DNA of 64,000 nt, taken from assembly GCA_002375985.1 (NCBI GenBank), contig DFNH01000032.1, positions 42,610 to 106,609 on the forward strand, written 5' to 3'. Source of the stretch: Firmicutes bacterium UBA3572. GTDB taxonomy: Bacteria; Bacillota; Desulfotomaculia; Desulfotomaculales; Desulforudaceae. The translations under genes and the position numbers were made by a program. This document shows positions 35,260 through 44,003 of this stretch, piece by piece. The stretch's first letter is position 1. Every line of letters starts with the position of its first letter. Under the pieces are notes generated by a model. It made no database searches. It worked only from the letters and a program-made list of their open reading frames with translations, and was not told the origin of the DNA.

Positions 35260-36645
35260 CTAGTCACGAAACACCAACGCATGGCCCACCAGGTCAATTA
35301 GCCCCACTACCTCCACCGGAAGCTTGTGTTCCTTGACCATGGGGTAGAGCTGGGCTTTACAGATCGAACACGGCGCGCAGAGGGTGTCCGCCCCGGTCTC
35401 GCGCACCTGTTCGGCTTTCTTGTTCGAAGCCAGAATCCGGAACTGGTACATGTCGGGGTCATCGAACAGAATGCCCGAGCCACCGCCGCAGCAGAAATTG
35501 GCCTCGCGGCTCGGCTTCATTTCCACAAAGGCACCCTTGGGCACAACCGCGTTCATGATCACCCGCATGTTGTCACTGTGGCCGCAGGCCCGGGCGTAGT
35601 TGCACGGGTCGTGCAGGGTGACCTTGCGATCGTTCCGCTTGGGATCGAGCTCCAAACGCCCGGCCTTGATATAGGCCTCGACCTCGTCGTGGATGTGGGT
35701 GATCGGTATTCGCTTGACCCCCGGCAGGTCCGACACGGTCGGCGGATACATCTTGGCCGCGCGCCAACCATGGCCGCACTCGCCCCAAACGATTTTCTTG
35801 ACGCCCAACTTCGTCGCTTCGCGGAACAGCCTGGTCACCATCTCCCGCTGGATGCGGCTCTGGTCCGACAAGTATCCGAAGTTGCCGGCCTCGGTAATCT
35901 CGCTGGATATGGTCCAGTTGGCGCCCACGTACTTGAAAAACATAGCTGCGCCCTTCAGCGTGTTCGGGTTCAGCATAAAGTCGGCCGAAGACGGGACGTA
36001 CAGGATGTCGGAATTCGGCTTGTCGACCGGGAACTCCACCTTCAACCCGTCGTAGTCCTCCTCGATCTCTTCGGCCAGAAACTCGAGCGTGTCCTCGATC
36101 CCCGCCTTGGTCAGCCCCATGTGGTTACCGGTCCGGAGAATCGCCTCCGCAGTGGCGGCGTGGAGTTGTGGCGCGATACCCAGCCAGTACAGAATCTGCC
36201 GGGCGATAAACGTTACCTCCGCGGTGTCAATCCCGAAGGGGCAGACGTGCGCGCACCGCCGACACTCCGAACACTGGTAGAAATAACTGTACCACTTCTC
36301 GATCGTTTCCAGATCGAGATCCTGGGCCCCCACCAGGCCGGGGAATAACTGCCCCTGCACCGTGAAGTATCGTTTGTAGGCCTTACGGATCAGGTCCACG
36401 CGCCCGGCGGGGATGTTGTTCGGGTCGCGCGTACCCAGATAGGTGTGGCACGCTTCCGCACACGCGCCGCACTTGACACAGGACTCCATGGCCATTACGA
36501 ACGAACGTACCCGGAAGCGGAAATCGTCGAGGTGCCGGATCGCCTCTTGCACCTTCTCGTTATCGGGCACGGGCTCCACGCCCAACTTCCTAAACAGGTC
36601 TGCGGAAGCCTTTTTCGGCTGGCGCAACCCAGTTGCTTCACTCAT
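35260..36645 (-). CDS. dsrK: DsrK, HdrD-like iron-sulfur subunit of DsrMK
   Basis: Cytoplasmic catalytic subunit that reduces the DsrC trisulfide with electrons from DsrM. The 461-residue protein has two N-terminal [4Fe-4S] motifs, CVKCGACAEACHTYLG (about residue 57) and CSECRRCAHVCPFG. Two C-terminal CCG-type domains follow (HDPCNYARACG, ANFCCGGGSG and CAPCSICKAQL) that bind the noncubane cluster, as in heterodisulfide reductase HdrD. The ATG follows GGGGGTG. It lies 29 nt after dsrM. Confidence 0.95.
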   Translation of the reverse strand: MSEATGLRQPKKASADLFRKLGVEPVPDNEKVQEAIRHLDDFRFRVRSFVMAMESCVKCGACAEACHTYLGTRDPNNIPAGRVDLIRKAYKRYFTVQGQLFPGLVGAQDLDLETIEKWYSYFYQCSECRRCAHVCPFGIDTAEVTFIARQILYWLGIAPQLHAATAEAILRTGNHMGLTKAGIEDTLEFLAEEIEEDYDGLKVEFPVDKPNSDILYVPSSADFMLNPNTLKGAAMFFKYVGANWTISSEITEAGNFGYLSDQSRIQREMVTRLFREATKLGVKKIVWGECGHGWRAAKMYPPTVSDLPGVKRIPITHIHDEVEAYIKAGRLELDPKRNDRKVTLHDPCNYARACGHSDNMRVIMNAVVPKGAFVEMKPSREANFCCGGGSGILFDDPDMYQFRILASNKKAEQVRETGADTLCAPCSICKAQLYPMVKEHKLPVEVVGLIDLVGHALVFRD

Positions 36646-36674
36646 TTCTCAGGAACACCCCCTTTCCAAAGCGG

Positions 36675-37442
36675 CTATTTGCGCAGCTGCAGCCTGGCAC
36701 CCGGCAACCCCCGCGCCGGTTCCTTGTACGGGCGATTGACGATCCACCGTTCCCAGAAAAAGCCAAAGGAGTGCATCAGCTTGCTGAACGGGAACACGAT
36801 CATCAGGGTCATTACCAGGGTGTATTTCATGATGAATAGCGTGTGGTCGGGCAGCGGCTGCGGGTTGAACAGGAACAATCCCGCCAGGTACTCCCGCACC
36901 GGGGCGTACCCCAGATGGTAATCGGGGAACAGGCGCATAATGTTACCCAGCGCGGCAATACCGATCAGCAGGAACAGGTGCAGGAAGTCGCTCGCGGAAG
37001 AAATATTCCGGACTTGCTCGTTGACCAGACGCCGGCCCAGCAAGTACAGGAGCGCCACGAGGAAGATGAGGCCCAGAACGGTACCGATCCAGTCCGACAG
37101 CGCCAAGCTCATCTCCGGTGTAATAATGCCCGGCGCCATGAGGTGAAACTGCAAGCCCACCGTGTAGAAAGCGGCAATGTGCCCGCCCAGCATCAGGAAG
37201 AGGGCGATGTGCATAAACCAGGCGCCTGCCCAGAGCGGCCGGTCAAACTTCAGCAGGTTCCAGAAGGTCGCAAACTGCCACAAAATCCAGACGATGGCCG
37301 CAGACCAGGACGCTGGCCATGGTGACAGGGTAATATTGTGCACGATCCGGGGGATCATCCAACGCCAGATTCGCCAGGTCACACCGCCAATGAACACCAC
37401 CGCTGCGGTGTAAGGTAAAATCTGCCCGATGATTAAATCCAT
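36675..37442 (-). CDS. dsrM: DsrM, membrane cytochrome b-type subunit of DsrMK
   Basis: NarI-like menaquinol-oxidising membrane protein, about 255 residues, with five or six transmembrane helices and several conserved histidines (for example MHIALFLMLGGHIAAFYTVG) as heme b ligand candidates. A GTG start at 37454 abuts the ribosome site, so ATG 37442 is preferred. The cluster has only dsrMK and lacks dsrJOP, the arrangement known from Gram-positive sulfate reducers. Confidence 0.93.
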   Translation of the reverse strand: MDLIIGQILPYTAAVVFIGGVTWRIWRWMIPRIVHNITLSPWPASWSAAIVWILWQFATFWNLLKFDRPLWAGAWFMHIALFLMLGGHIAAFYTVGLQFHLMAPGIITPEMSLALSDWIGTVLGLIFLVALLYLLGRRLVNEQVRNISSASDFLHLFLLIGIAALGNIMRLFPDYHLGYAPVREYLAGLFLFNPQPLPDHTLFIMKYTLVMTLMIVFPFSKLMHSFGFFWERWIVNRPYKEPARGLPGARLQLRK

Positions 37443-37756
37443 AACTCTGATCACACCTCCTTCGGGTAAAAGTAGCCTGAGGGAGAGCCGGTTGCCGCTC
37501 TCCGGAGGCCGTCAGGAATAACACTCTGAACACTAAACCCACAGCGCCAATTCTTCCCTAAAGCTTTGCGCTAACCAAAGATACCGTGGCGTGTTCAGTG
37601 CGTACAGATCCTGCGCACCACTAAACGGTTCTCGGAAAACCCAAATACGCCACTACGCCTTCCCACCCGTGGTACGCCGTAACGCAATCCCGCTCTCACC
37701 CCCCCGGGACCCCTGTCGAAGCGGCGATCAACAACGCTGCCGCGCTTGCCTAAATC
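37443..37756. other. Intergenic region upstream of dsrM
   Basis: About 310 nt without a convincing reading frame. A long-range inverted repeat (CTGAACAC and GTGTTCAG, near 37526 and 37592) is visible; no strong promoter was identified. Confidence 0.4.
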
Positions 37757-37939
37757 CTACCGCTCTTCGAGCGTTACCGCGCCAGTGGGGCAAATGGTGA
37801 CGCAGGTCTCACAGCCCATACACTCATCATTTACCACCTGGCACTTGCCGTCGACCAGCTTGAGGGTTTCTGCCGGGCAAGATTCCGTGCATTCCCCACA
37901 GCCGTCACACAGATCCGCGTTCACCGTTACTACAAACAC
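37757..37939 (-). CDS. Small 2x[4Fe-4S] ferredoxin
   Basis: A 60-residue ferredoxin with two cluster motifs, CDGCGECTESCPAETLKLV and CMGCETCVTICPTGAVTLEE. A longer frame reaches 38077, but GTG 37939 gives a compact ferredoxin (VFVVTVNADLCDGCGEC). A similar ferredoxin is common in dsr gene regions and may donate electrons to sulfite reduction. That link is inferred from position only. Confidence 0.88.
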   Translation of the reverse strand: MFVVTVNADLCDGCGECTESCPAETLKLVDGKCQVVNDECMGCETCVTICPTGAVTLEER

Positions 37940-38125
37940 TGACCCTGACCCCCTTATTAGTTGTATAATTTTTTGGTTTATCGGCTGGTTAACCGGTCGA
38001 TAAAGGTTCACCAGCCTAAGACAACCCATTGGTTTGTATTCGTTACCCCCGGTAATATTCCTGCTCCGCCACCACAACTTTTTTGAAAGGCGAATTAGGC
38101 GCGGACGTCCGTCAACATGACCGGT

Positions 38126-38154
38126 TTGACAGCCCCGCCAGATGTTGATATTCT
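38126..38154 (+). promoter_or_regulatory. Sigma-A type promoter for the FmdB-like gene
   Basis: TTGACA (38126-38131), a 17-bp spacer, TATTCT (38149-38154), about 70 nt before the GTG start at 38226. The rest of 37940-38225 shows no gene. Confidence 0.65.
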
Positions 38155-38225
38155 TAAGGGCAGCGATGTTTGACCATCCGCGTTAACTGTCGTACTTATC
38201 GCTTCGGCAGGGAAGGAGGAAAACC

Positions 38226-38474
38226 GTGCCTGTTTTTGAGTTTCGCTGCGTGCAGTGCGGCCACCTTTTTGAGAAACTGTTCCGGACCAACGACGAAAAG
38301 GTAGACCTAACCTGTCCGCAATGCGGTGCAGACTCCCTGGAACGGGTTATGAGCCGGGCGAACCACGTTATGGGTTTGGGTAAGGCCGGTAAGATGAAAC
38401 CAACCGTCACCACCAAGTCGTGCCGCCCGGGCAGCTCTTGCACGACCATTGACTTCCCCGGCCCTTCTAGATAG
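38226..38474 (+). CDS. FmdB-type zinc ribbon protein
   Basis: An 82-residue protein with an N-terminal zinc ribbon: MPVFEFRCVQCGHLFEKLF and LTCPQCGADSLERVM. The C-terminal half is low-complexity with two more cysteines (SCRPGSSC). The family is often annotated as a regulatory protein without firm function. GTG start after GAAGGAGG. It lies between the dsrMK and dsrAB halves of the sulfur locus, on the opposite strand. Confidence 0.88.
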   Translation: MPVFEFRCVQCGHLFEKLFRTNDEKVDLTCPQCGADSLERVMSRANHVMGLGKAGKMKPTVTTKSCRPGSSCTTIDFPGPSR

Positions 38475-38499
38475 ACTCTGTTCATTTGCAATCCGAAAG

Positions 38500-38533
38500 C
38501 CCTACTTTACCGGAGCGCACCAAGTAGGGTTTG
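38500..38533 (+). terminator. Terminator after the FmdB-like gene
   Basis: CCCTACTT and AAGTAGGG form an 8-bp stem, followed by TTTGTC. Confidence 0.5.
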
Positions 38534-38579
38534 TCAGTTAATCAAAAAACGTGTCCGCGGCACAAGAGGAGCATGCATT

Positions 38580-39713
38580 ATGCGAAAGGAAATGCACAAG
38601 ACTGCCGCCTGCCCTTTCTGTGGCCTGGCCGTCGAAAGACCGCGCGATCTGATTACGCACCGGCCGCGGGAGATGCCCGTCGGGGCATGCCCTTGCGGTG
38701 CCGTGTACGCCTACGACGCCACCGGGCATAACCTGGGCGCGGCTTTCGTGGAAGCCCTGGTTTTCGCCTGCGACATGGACTGGGAACTGGCCTGGGGTTT
38801 GCTCCCCGAAGAGGACTACCGTACGGCCCTGGTGGAAAATTACGACGGTGAGTCCCATTATGTCGTTCCCGGCGGAACCTACGAGGGACGGCGGGTGCCG
38901 GGGGCGTTGTTCTTTGTACGGCTGCATCAAGAGGTGCAGGAGGTTACCCATGAAGGGGTCCGGGAAAAGCTCGCGCGCTCGGTGTCGGCGGCGCCCGTGC
39001 CCGCGGCGCATTCAGAAACCGGGCCCCGGTTAACCAAGCAACAAGTGGCCCAACTGGTGGCCCAAGGCCAGCTCACCCCGCTTTTGCAGGCCGCCTGGCA
39101 GGACAACAAAATCCTCCGGCACCTGGAGCGCCTGCTCTGCGCGGGGGATCCGCTACTGCGTTACCGGACGGCCGATTTTCTGGGCCGGGTGTGTGCGGTA
39201 GTCGCCCAAAGAGAGCCGGCGGCGGTAGCCAACCTGCTTCAAGGGTTCGCGACCTCCTTTACCTATTCGGCCGCTTCCCAATGGGGAGCGATCGACGCCA
39301 TCGGAGAAATCATCCGCAACGCGCCCAGCCGCTTCGCCGGTTATCTGGCTGCGCTTTTTCATCTGCTGAACGATGCGGCACTCCGCCCGCGTGTCCTGCG
39401 GGCGTTAGGCCGCATCGCTGAAGTCAGGCCGGATCTGATAGTCCGCGCGGCGCCCCGGCTTGTGGTTTGCCTGCAGGACTCCGACCCCCAAACCAGAGGA
39501 TACGCCGCTTGGGTACTGGGCATCCTGGCCGTGTCCGACGCGAAACACGGTTTGGCCCATCTCACCGTCCCGTTTGCCGCCGTGGACGGCCAGGACGGGG
39601 AAATCGAATTGTACGAAACGGGACGGGTGGTACGGAAGGCTATCGGTCAGGTAACGGCGGAGACACAGGAAAGGATCAACGCCATCCGGGCGGCTAACGA
39701 AACCAACGCCTAG
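38580..39713 (+). CDS. HEAT/PBS-lyase-repeat protein within the dsr region
   Basis: A 377-residue protein. The N-terminus carries two cysteine pairs (CPFCGLAVERP and CPCGAVYAYDATGHN), which may bind zinc. The C-terminal half is made of HEAT-type helical repeats (LLRYRTADFLGRVCAVVAQ, ALRPRVLRALGRIAEVRPD, DPQTRGYAAWVLGILAV). Such repeats usually mediate protein contacts. ATG after AGAGGAG. It lies between dsrMK and dsrABD, so an accessory role in the sulfite reductase system is possible, but nothing in the sequence proves it. Confidence 0.85.
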   Translation: MRKEMHKTAACPFCGLAVERPRDLITHRPREMPVGACPCGAVYAYDATGHNLGAAFVEALVFACDMDWELAWGLLPEEDYRTALVENYDGESHYVVPGGTYEGRRVPGALFFVRLHQEVQEVTHEGVREKLARSVSAAPVPAAHSETGPRLTKQQVAQLVAQGQLTPLLQAAWQDNKILRHLERLLCAGDPLLRYRTADFLGRVCAVVAQREPAAVANLLQGFATSFTYSAASQWGAIDAIGEIIRNAPSRFAGYLAALFHLLNDAALRPRVLRALGRIAEVRPDLIVRAAPRLVVCLQDSDPQTRGYAAWVLGILAVSDAKHGLAHLTVPFAAVDGQDGEIELYETGRVVRKAIGQVTAETQERINAIRAANETNA

Positions 39714-39726
39714 CGTGCGCGCGGCC

Positions 39727-40353
39727 TTAACGGGGCAGCCGGATCAGGTCTTCCAGGGGCAACTTAATGGACTTCGCCACGGACAACAACAATGACGCCC
39801 GCTCCTCGTCCTCGCAGCCCACGCTTTTCAATACCTCTTTCGATAACCGGTGAAGGTCCCGGTATACGGCATCCAGGTCAAAAGTCGGGTACGGCTGGCC
39901 CCGCTCAAACTCGGTCTGTCCGCATACGAACGTCTGTCCGCCGGCGGTCACGGGAATGCCGTAAACCCGGCAGGTAATGGGACGAACCGGATAGAGAAGG
40001 CACTCGTCCTGGTCGCTGAGGAGCGGGCACCTGATCCTTTCGTGGGCCAGGACCTGGGCCTGCATCTGGGCGTCGTCCAGGTGTTCCTTAAGACTCCTTT
40101 CCAGATCCGCCAGGGCCCGATCAGCCTTAGCCGCATTTTGCAGCACCGCCTGCCTGGTCTGGGCGTCCAACTGTTCGAAGTGATGCTTCAGGTAAACCGA
40201 CTCGATCAGAAACAGCCCGAAAATGGCGTGGCAGCACTCGGCACACCGGAGCCGGCAACGAACCAGGTCCCGGTGTTCCTCCGCCACCCGCTGAAAAGCC
40301 GCGTCCGCTTTAGCCGCCAATTCCTCGTAAGCGGCGAAAAGTTCCTTTAGCAT
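39727..40353 (-). CDS. YkgJ family cysteine-cluster protein
   Basis: About 208 residues, with cysteine motifs CRLRCAECCHAIFGLF (about residue 45) and CPLLSDQDECLLYPVRPITC (about residue 118). This is the YkgJ/CxxCxxCC pattern thought to bind Zn or Fe-S. ATG 40353 was chosen because AAGG is well spaced; longer starts up to 40383 are possible. It lies just downstream of the TPR gene, converges with the HEAT gene, and is about 1 kb from dsrD. Confidence 0.85.
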   Translation of the reverse strand: MLKELFAAYEELAAKADAAFQRVAEEHRDLVRCRLRCAECCHAIFGLFLIESVYLKHHFEQLDAQTRQAVLQNAAKADRALADLERSLKEHLDDAQMQAQVLAHERIRCPLLSDQDECLLYPVRPITCRVYGIPVTAGGQTFVCGQTEFERGQPYPTFDLDAVYRDLHRLSKEVLKSVGCEDEERASLLLSVAKSIKLPLEDLIRLPR

Positions 40354-40391
40354 CGTGTTCATCCTTTTCTTCCATATACTCACTTAACGCG

Positions 40392-41018
40392 TTATTTGTC
40401 ACGGTACGGTTCCAAGGCGGCCAGAAAGGCGGGAGGCACTTCAAACCCCAAGCCCCGGGCGATGTCTACGTGCGCGATCGCCCTGGCGTAGTCCTGTTTC
40501 TTGTAATAGGCAAAAGCCAGGTTGTTGTGGGCCAGGGCGAAGTCCGGTGCAAACGCTACCAGTTTCTCCCCGGTTTCGATCGCCTTATCTACGTCATCCA
40601 GCTGCAGGTAAGCATTGGCCAGGTTGGCCCAAGCCTGCACCATTTCCGGATTCAGTTCGAGCGCCTTTTCCAGGGCCGCAATGGCCTCTTCCGTGCGGGC
40701 CATCTGCAGGTAGGCAAATCCCATATTAGCGTAACCGCGGGCGTACCGCGGCTCGATCTCCACCGCCCGCCGGTTGGCCTCGACCACCTTTTCCAAATCG
40801 CCTTCCTTGAAATAGATGTACCCCAGGTTGACCCAGGCCTCAAACATCCTGCTGCCGGTGGTCACCGCTTCCTCGAAGTACGCACGGGCCTCGGCCAGCT
40901 TCCCCCGCTCCAAGGCCGCCACCCCCAGGTTGTAGGCCGCCGTGCCGCAATCCGGCTGTTCCTTCAGAAGCTTGCGCTGCTGGTTGATGAATTCTTCCGA
41001 ACACTGTGGTGTCCGCAT
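40392..41018 (-). CDS. TPR repeat protein
   Basis: A 208-residue protein built of about five tetratricopeptide repeats, for example AYNLGVAALERGKLAEARAY, AWVNLGYIYFKEGDLEKVVE, GYANMGFAYLQMARTEEAIA and AWANLANAYLQLDDVDKAIE. No signal peptide. ATG after AGGGAGGG. It is separated from dsrABD by a strong terminator and probably co-transcribed with the YkgJ gene. It is likely a scaffold or chaperone-like protein; partner unknown. Confidence 0.88.
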   Translation of the reverse strand: MRTPQCSEEFINQQRKLLKEQPDCGTAAYNLGVAALERGKLAEARAYFEEAVTTGSRMFEAWVNLGYIYFKEGDLEKVVEANRRAVEIEPRYARGYANMGFAYLQMARTEEAIAALEKALELNPEMVQAWANLANAYLQLDDVDKAIETGEKLVAFAPDFALAHNNLAFAYYKKQDYARAIAHVDIARGLGFEVPPAFLAALEPYRDK

Positions 41019-41036
41019 CCTATCCCTCCCTTTTCC

Positions 41037-41092
41037 GCAAAAAAAATCAGGCGAAGAGGCTGCCTACCATCCGGACGGCAGCCTCTTTAGCG
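41037..41092 (-). terminator. Terminator of the dsrABD operon
   Basis: An 11-bp perfect stem AAGAGGCTGCC / GGCAGCCTCTT (41054-41064 and 41077-41087), followed on the minus strand by CGCCTGATTTTTTTT. A strong Rho-independent terminator. Confidence 0.8.
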
Positions 41093-41118
41093 CCCGTGCC
41101 GAAAACGAATCGTAAAGC

Positions 41119-41352
41119 CTAGTGGTCTTCCGTAATGCCCTTGCCCTTCAGACCGTACATGGTCGTACTGCCGGTGGAGTAGTAAATCAGCACGCCCTCG
41201 TTGATCAGCGCCGAACAGGCCTTTTTGATCTGCAGGGTCCTGGCATTCGGCACCTTGTCCTTTACAGCCTTCTCGATGTCCTTGAAGTAAAACTTGGTCT
41301 TAGTCTTTCCGCTCTCCAGGAATTCCACAATCGCCTTTTTAATGTCCTCCAT
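41119..41352 (-). CDS. dsrD: DsrD, activator of dissimilatory sulfite reductase
   Basis: A 77-residue winged-helix-fold protein (MEDIKKAIVEFLESGKTKTK, KACSALINEGVLIYYSTGST). DsrD is known to stimulate DsrAB activity allosterically rather than bind DNA. It is characteristic of reductive (sulfate-reducing) dsr systems and absent from sulfur oxidisers, so its presence indicates the reductive direction. It lies immediately downstream of dsrB. Confidence 0.95.
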   Translation of the reverse strand: MEDIKKAIVEFLESGKTKTKFYFKDIEKAVKDKVPNARTLQIKKACSALINEGVLIYYSTGSTTMYGLKGKGITEDH

Positions 41353-41384
41353 CAAATAACATCTCCCTTAATGAACTGGAAGGT

Positions 41385-42572
41385 TTACTCCTCGCCTTCG
41401 GCCGCCCTGGTGACCGCCCAAGCCGCGTCGGTGTACTTGAACTGCGTGCTGGTCCGGTAGGTATCGTAGGCCAGCCGGTAGTCGTCGATCAGGTGTTCGG
41501 TAAACGGCAGGCCACACTTCTCGAAGAACTTCTCCCACCCGATCCGCTCGGCCCAGTCGCCGAGGCGTTCGTACTTGCGGGCGTCCTTCGCATACGCCTC
41601 GAGCACTTGCTTGACGGCGGCCACCACCTCCGGGAACAACGGATGGTTGTTCGGCAGGTAGGGGATAACCACCTTGGAGAATTTGGGCGGGCTGATCCGG
41701 TTGGACAGCTTGCCGCCGGCCAGCATAACCACGCAGTCGCCCTCACCGTCGGCCAGCGGCAGCGCCGGGCACATGGTGTAGCAGTTGCCGCAGAACATGC
41801 ACCGCTCTTCCTTGATCCGGACCGTCTTTCTGCCGTCCTCGGTTTTGGCGGGCGCAATGGCCGCCGTTGGGCAGGACGCAATGGCCAACGGAATTTCGCA
41901 GACCTTGTCGATGATCTCGTGGTCAATAACCGGTGGCTTGCGGTGGTAACCCAGGAGCGCGATGTCCGAACAGTGCACCGCGCCGCACATGTTCAGGCAG
42001 CAGGCCATGGAAATCCGCACCTGTGCCGGCAGGTCCATGGCCGTGAAGTGTTCGAACACACCGTCCATGATCGCCTTGACCATCGACGAAGCGTCCACGG
42101 CTGCCGTATGGCAGTGGATGAAGCCCTGGGTGTGGACCACGTTGGTCACGCCTGCGCCGGTGCCGCCGATGGGGAACTTATAGCTGCCGGAATAGAACTT
42201 GTGCTTGGCTAGCTCCGCCTTCAGAGCCTCGACCTTTTCCAGGCTGTCCACGATGAACTCGATGTTGTTGCGGGTGGTAAAACGCACGTAACCATCCGCG
42301 AATTTGTCCGCGATGTCGCAGATTTCCCGCAGGAACTCGACGCTCATGAACCGCATACCGCCGCACCGTACGGTGTAGGCCTTGTCACCCGTTTCGGAGA
42401 CGTGCACCAGGACACCCGGCTCCAGGATCTCATGGTAGTCCCACTTGCCGTAGTTTCTCTGGATCACCGGCGGGAAGTACTGCCAGTAATGGCGCGGGCC
42501 GATGTCCGTAACGCGGTTCTCCATCGGGTTGTCGGGGTTAAACCTACCCAGTTTATCTTTAGATAACGCCAT
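41385..42572 (-). CDS. dsrB: DsrB, beta subunit of dissimilatory sulfite reductase
   Basis: Beta subunit of the alpha2beta2 siroheme enzyme that reduces sulfite in sulfate respiration. The 395-residue protein has the siroheme-binding region with HTQGFIHCHTAAVDASSMVK and ISMACCLNMCGAVHCSDIAL. An inserted ferredoxin domain carries CPTAAIAP and CMFCGNCYTMCPALPLADG. The ATG follows AGGAGGG. It lies 13 nt after dsrA, forming one operon with dsrD. Confidence 0.97.
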   Translation of the reverse strand: MALSKDKLGRFNPDNPMENRVTDIGPRHYWQYFPPVIQRNYGKWDYHEILEPGVLVHVSETGDKAYTVRCGGMRFMSVEFLREICDIADKFADGYVRFTTRNNIEFIVDSLEKVEALKAELAKHKFYSGSYKFPIGGTGAGVTNVVHTQGFIHCHTAAVDASSMVKAIMDGVFEHFTAMDLPAQVRISMACCLNMCGAVHCSDIALLGYHRKPPVIDHEIIDKVCEIPLAIASCPTAAIAPAKTEDGRKTVRIKEERCMFCGNCYTMCPALPLADGEGDCVVMLAGGKLSNRISPPKFSKVVIPYLPNNHPLFPEVVAAVKQVLEAYAKDARKYERLGDWAERIGWEKFFEKCGLPFTEHLIDDYRLAYDTYRTSTQFKYTDAAWAVTRAAEGEE

Positions 42573-42584
42573 GCTAAAACCCTC

Positions 42585-44003
42585 CTATCTTGCGTGTCTC
42601 GACCGGTAATCGTCAATATCCCGCTTGAAGCCGCCCGGCACGTCCTCTTCCTTCCAAAAGATGTACGGGTTGGTCCGCGGCTCCTTGACCATCTGCGGCG
42701 CGGGCGGCACTCCGATGATCTCGCAGAACCGCTGGAGGCCGACGCGCTGGATCGTCTCACCCAGACGCTCACGGTTCTTGCCCTCTTCCATCCACCACTC
42801 GAAGGTCCTGTCGATGATCTCCTTGATGTTGTCGTAAGGCGGCTCGGCCTTCATAAACGGAATGACCATCACCGACATCTGGGCCCCTTCCAGGATGGGC
42901 GCCTTGGCGCCAAACAGGATGCTGACGCCGGTCTCCACGCCGGGCTTCAGCGCCCGCGGCATGGTGTTGATACAGTGCATGCACCGGGTGCAGTTCGCGT
43001 TGTCGATCACCAGCTTGCCGTCCTCCATCGACATGCAGCCGGTCGGGCAGCGGTCGATGACTTCGGCGTAGATGTCAAACTTGCCCCAATCCCGGCCCTT
43101 GTGGGAACCGCCGCCGGGCGGAAACTCACCGTTGATGTAAGCCTGCACCGCATCCTGATTGATCCGGATGTCGTCTTTCCAGGTGCCGATAAAGGACATG
43201 TCCGCCCGGGCGATGGAGGCTACGCAGCCGTTCGGGCAGCCATCGAACTTGAACTTGAATTTGTACGGAAAGGCAGGGCGGTGCAGCTCATCCTGGTAAT
43301 GCATGACCATTTCGTAGCACATTTCCTGGGTGTCGTACAGAGCGTACTCGCAACGGGCCTTACCCACGCAACATTCCGGCGTCCGCAGGTTGGAACCGGA
43401 TCCGCCAAGGTCCACGTCCAGCACCTGGGTCAACTCCTGGAAAATCGGCTCCAGTTGCTCGGTGAAGGTGCCGAGCAGAATGATGTCGCCCGTGGAACCG
43501 TGCATGTTCAAAAGACCGCTGCCGCGATATTCCCAAAGGTCGCAGAGCCCCCGGAGGAAGTTGGTGTCGTAAAACTTGCTGGGCACCTGGTTCACGCGCA
43601 TGGTGTGGAAGTGGGCCACCCCGGGAAACTGCTCCGGTACGTCGGAATAACGGCCGATAACGCCGCCGCCGTAACCGATCACGCCAACGATACCGCCGTG
43701 TTTCCAATGGGTCTCCCCGTGGACGTAAGACAATTCCAACTGCCCGAGCAGGTCATCCACGACGTCCTCGTTGATCAAGAGGTTCTCCTGCCCCAGCTTG
43801 TGTCTGCGGAGGGCATACCGCTTGGCGTCGGCCACGAAACTAGGCCACGGTCCGTCCTCCAACTGCTCCAACTTAGGAATGTCGTGCTTGGGCTTAAAAT
43901 TCTTTACTTCTTCTTCTGTATAATTCTTTAGCTGTTCATCGGTGTATAGGCGTAGCTCTTGATAATTTAACTTCTTTTGTGGCCGTTTCGGCTCAAAAGC
44001 CAT
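42585..44003 (-). CDS. dsrA: DsrA, alpha subunit of dissimilatory sulfite reductase
   Basis: Alpha subunit carrying the catalytic siroheme-[4Fe-4S] centre. At 472 residues it is a little longer than DsrA of Desulfovibrio, through a charged N-terminal stretch of about 40 residues. Cluster ligands are visible as CCVGKARC (CX5C, about residue 212) and DGCPNGCVASIARADM (CX3C). The ferredoxin insert has CPTGCMSMEDGKLVIDNANC and CTRCMHCINTMP. Glycine-rich VIGYGGGVIGRYSD matches the family. The ATG follows GGGAGG. Confidence 0.97.
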   Translation of the reverse strand: MAFEPKRPQKKLNYQELRLYTDEQLKNYTEEEVKNFKPKHDIPKLEQLEDGPWPSFVADAKRYALRRHKLGQENLLINEDVVDDLLGQLELSYVHGETHWKHGGIVGVIGYGGGVIGRYSDVPEQFPGVAHFHTMRVNQVPSKFYDTNFLRGLCDLWEYRGSGLLNMHGSTGDIILLGTFTEQLEPIFQELTQVLDVDLGGSGSNLRTPECCVGKARCEYALYDTQEMCYEMVMHYQDELHRPAFPYKFKFKFDGCPNGCVASIARADMSFIGTWKDDIRINQDAVQAYINGEFPPGGGSHKGRDWGKFDIYAEVIDRCPTGCMSMEDGKLVIDNANCTRCMHCINTMPRALKPGVETGVSILFGAKAPILEGAQMSVMVIPFMKAEPPYDNIKEIIDRTFEWWMEEGKNRERLGETIQRVGLQRFCEIIGVPPAPQMVKEPRTNPYIFWKEEDVPGGFKRDIDDYRSRHAR

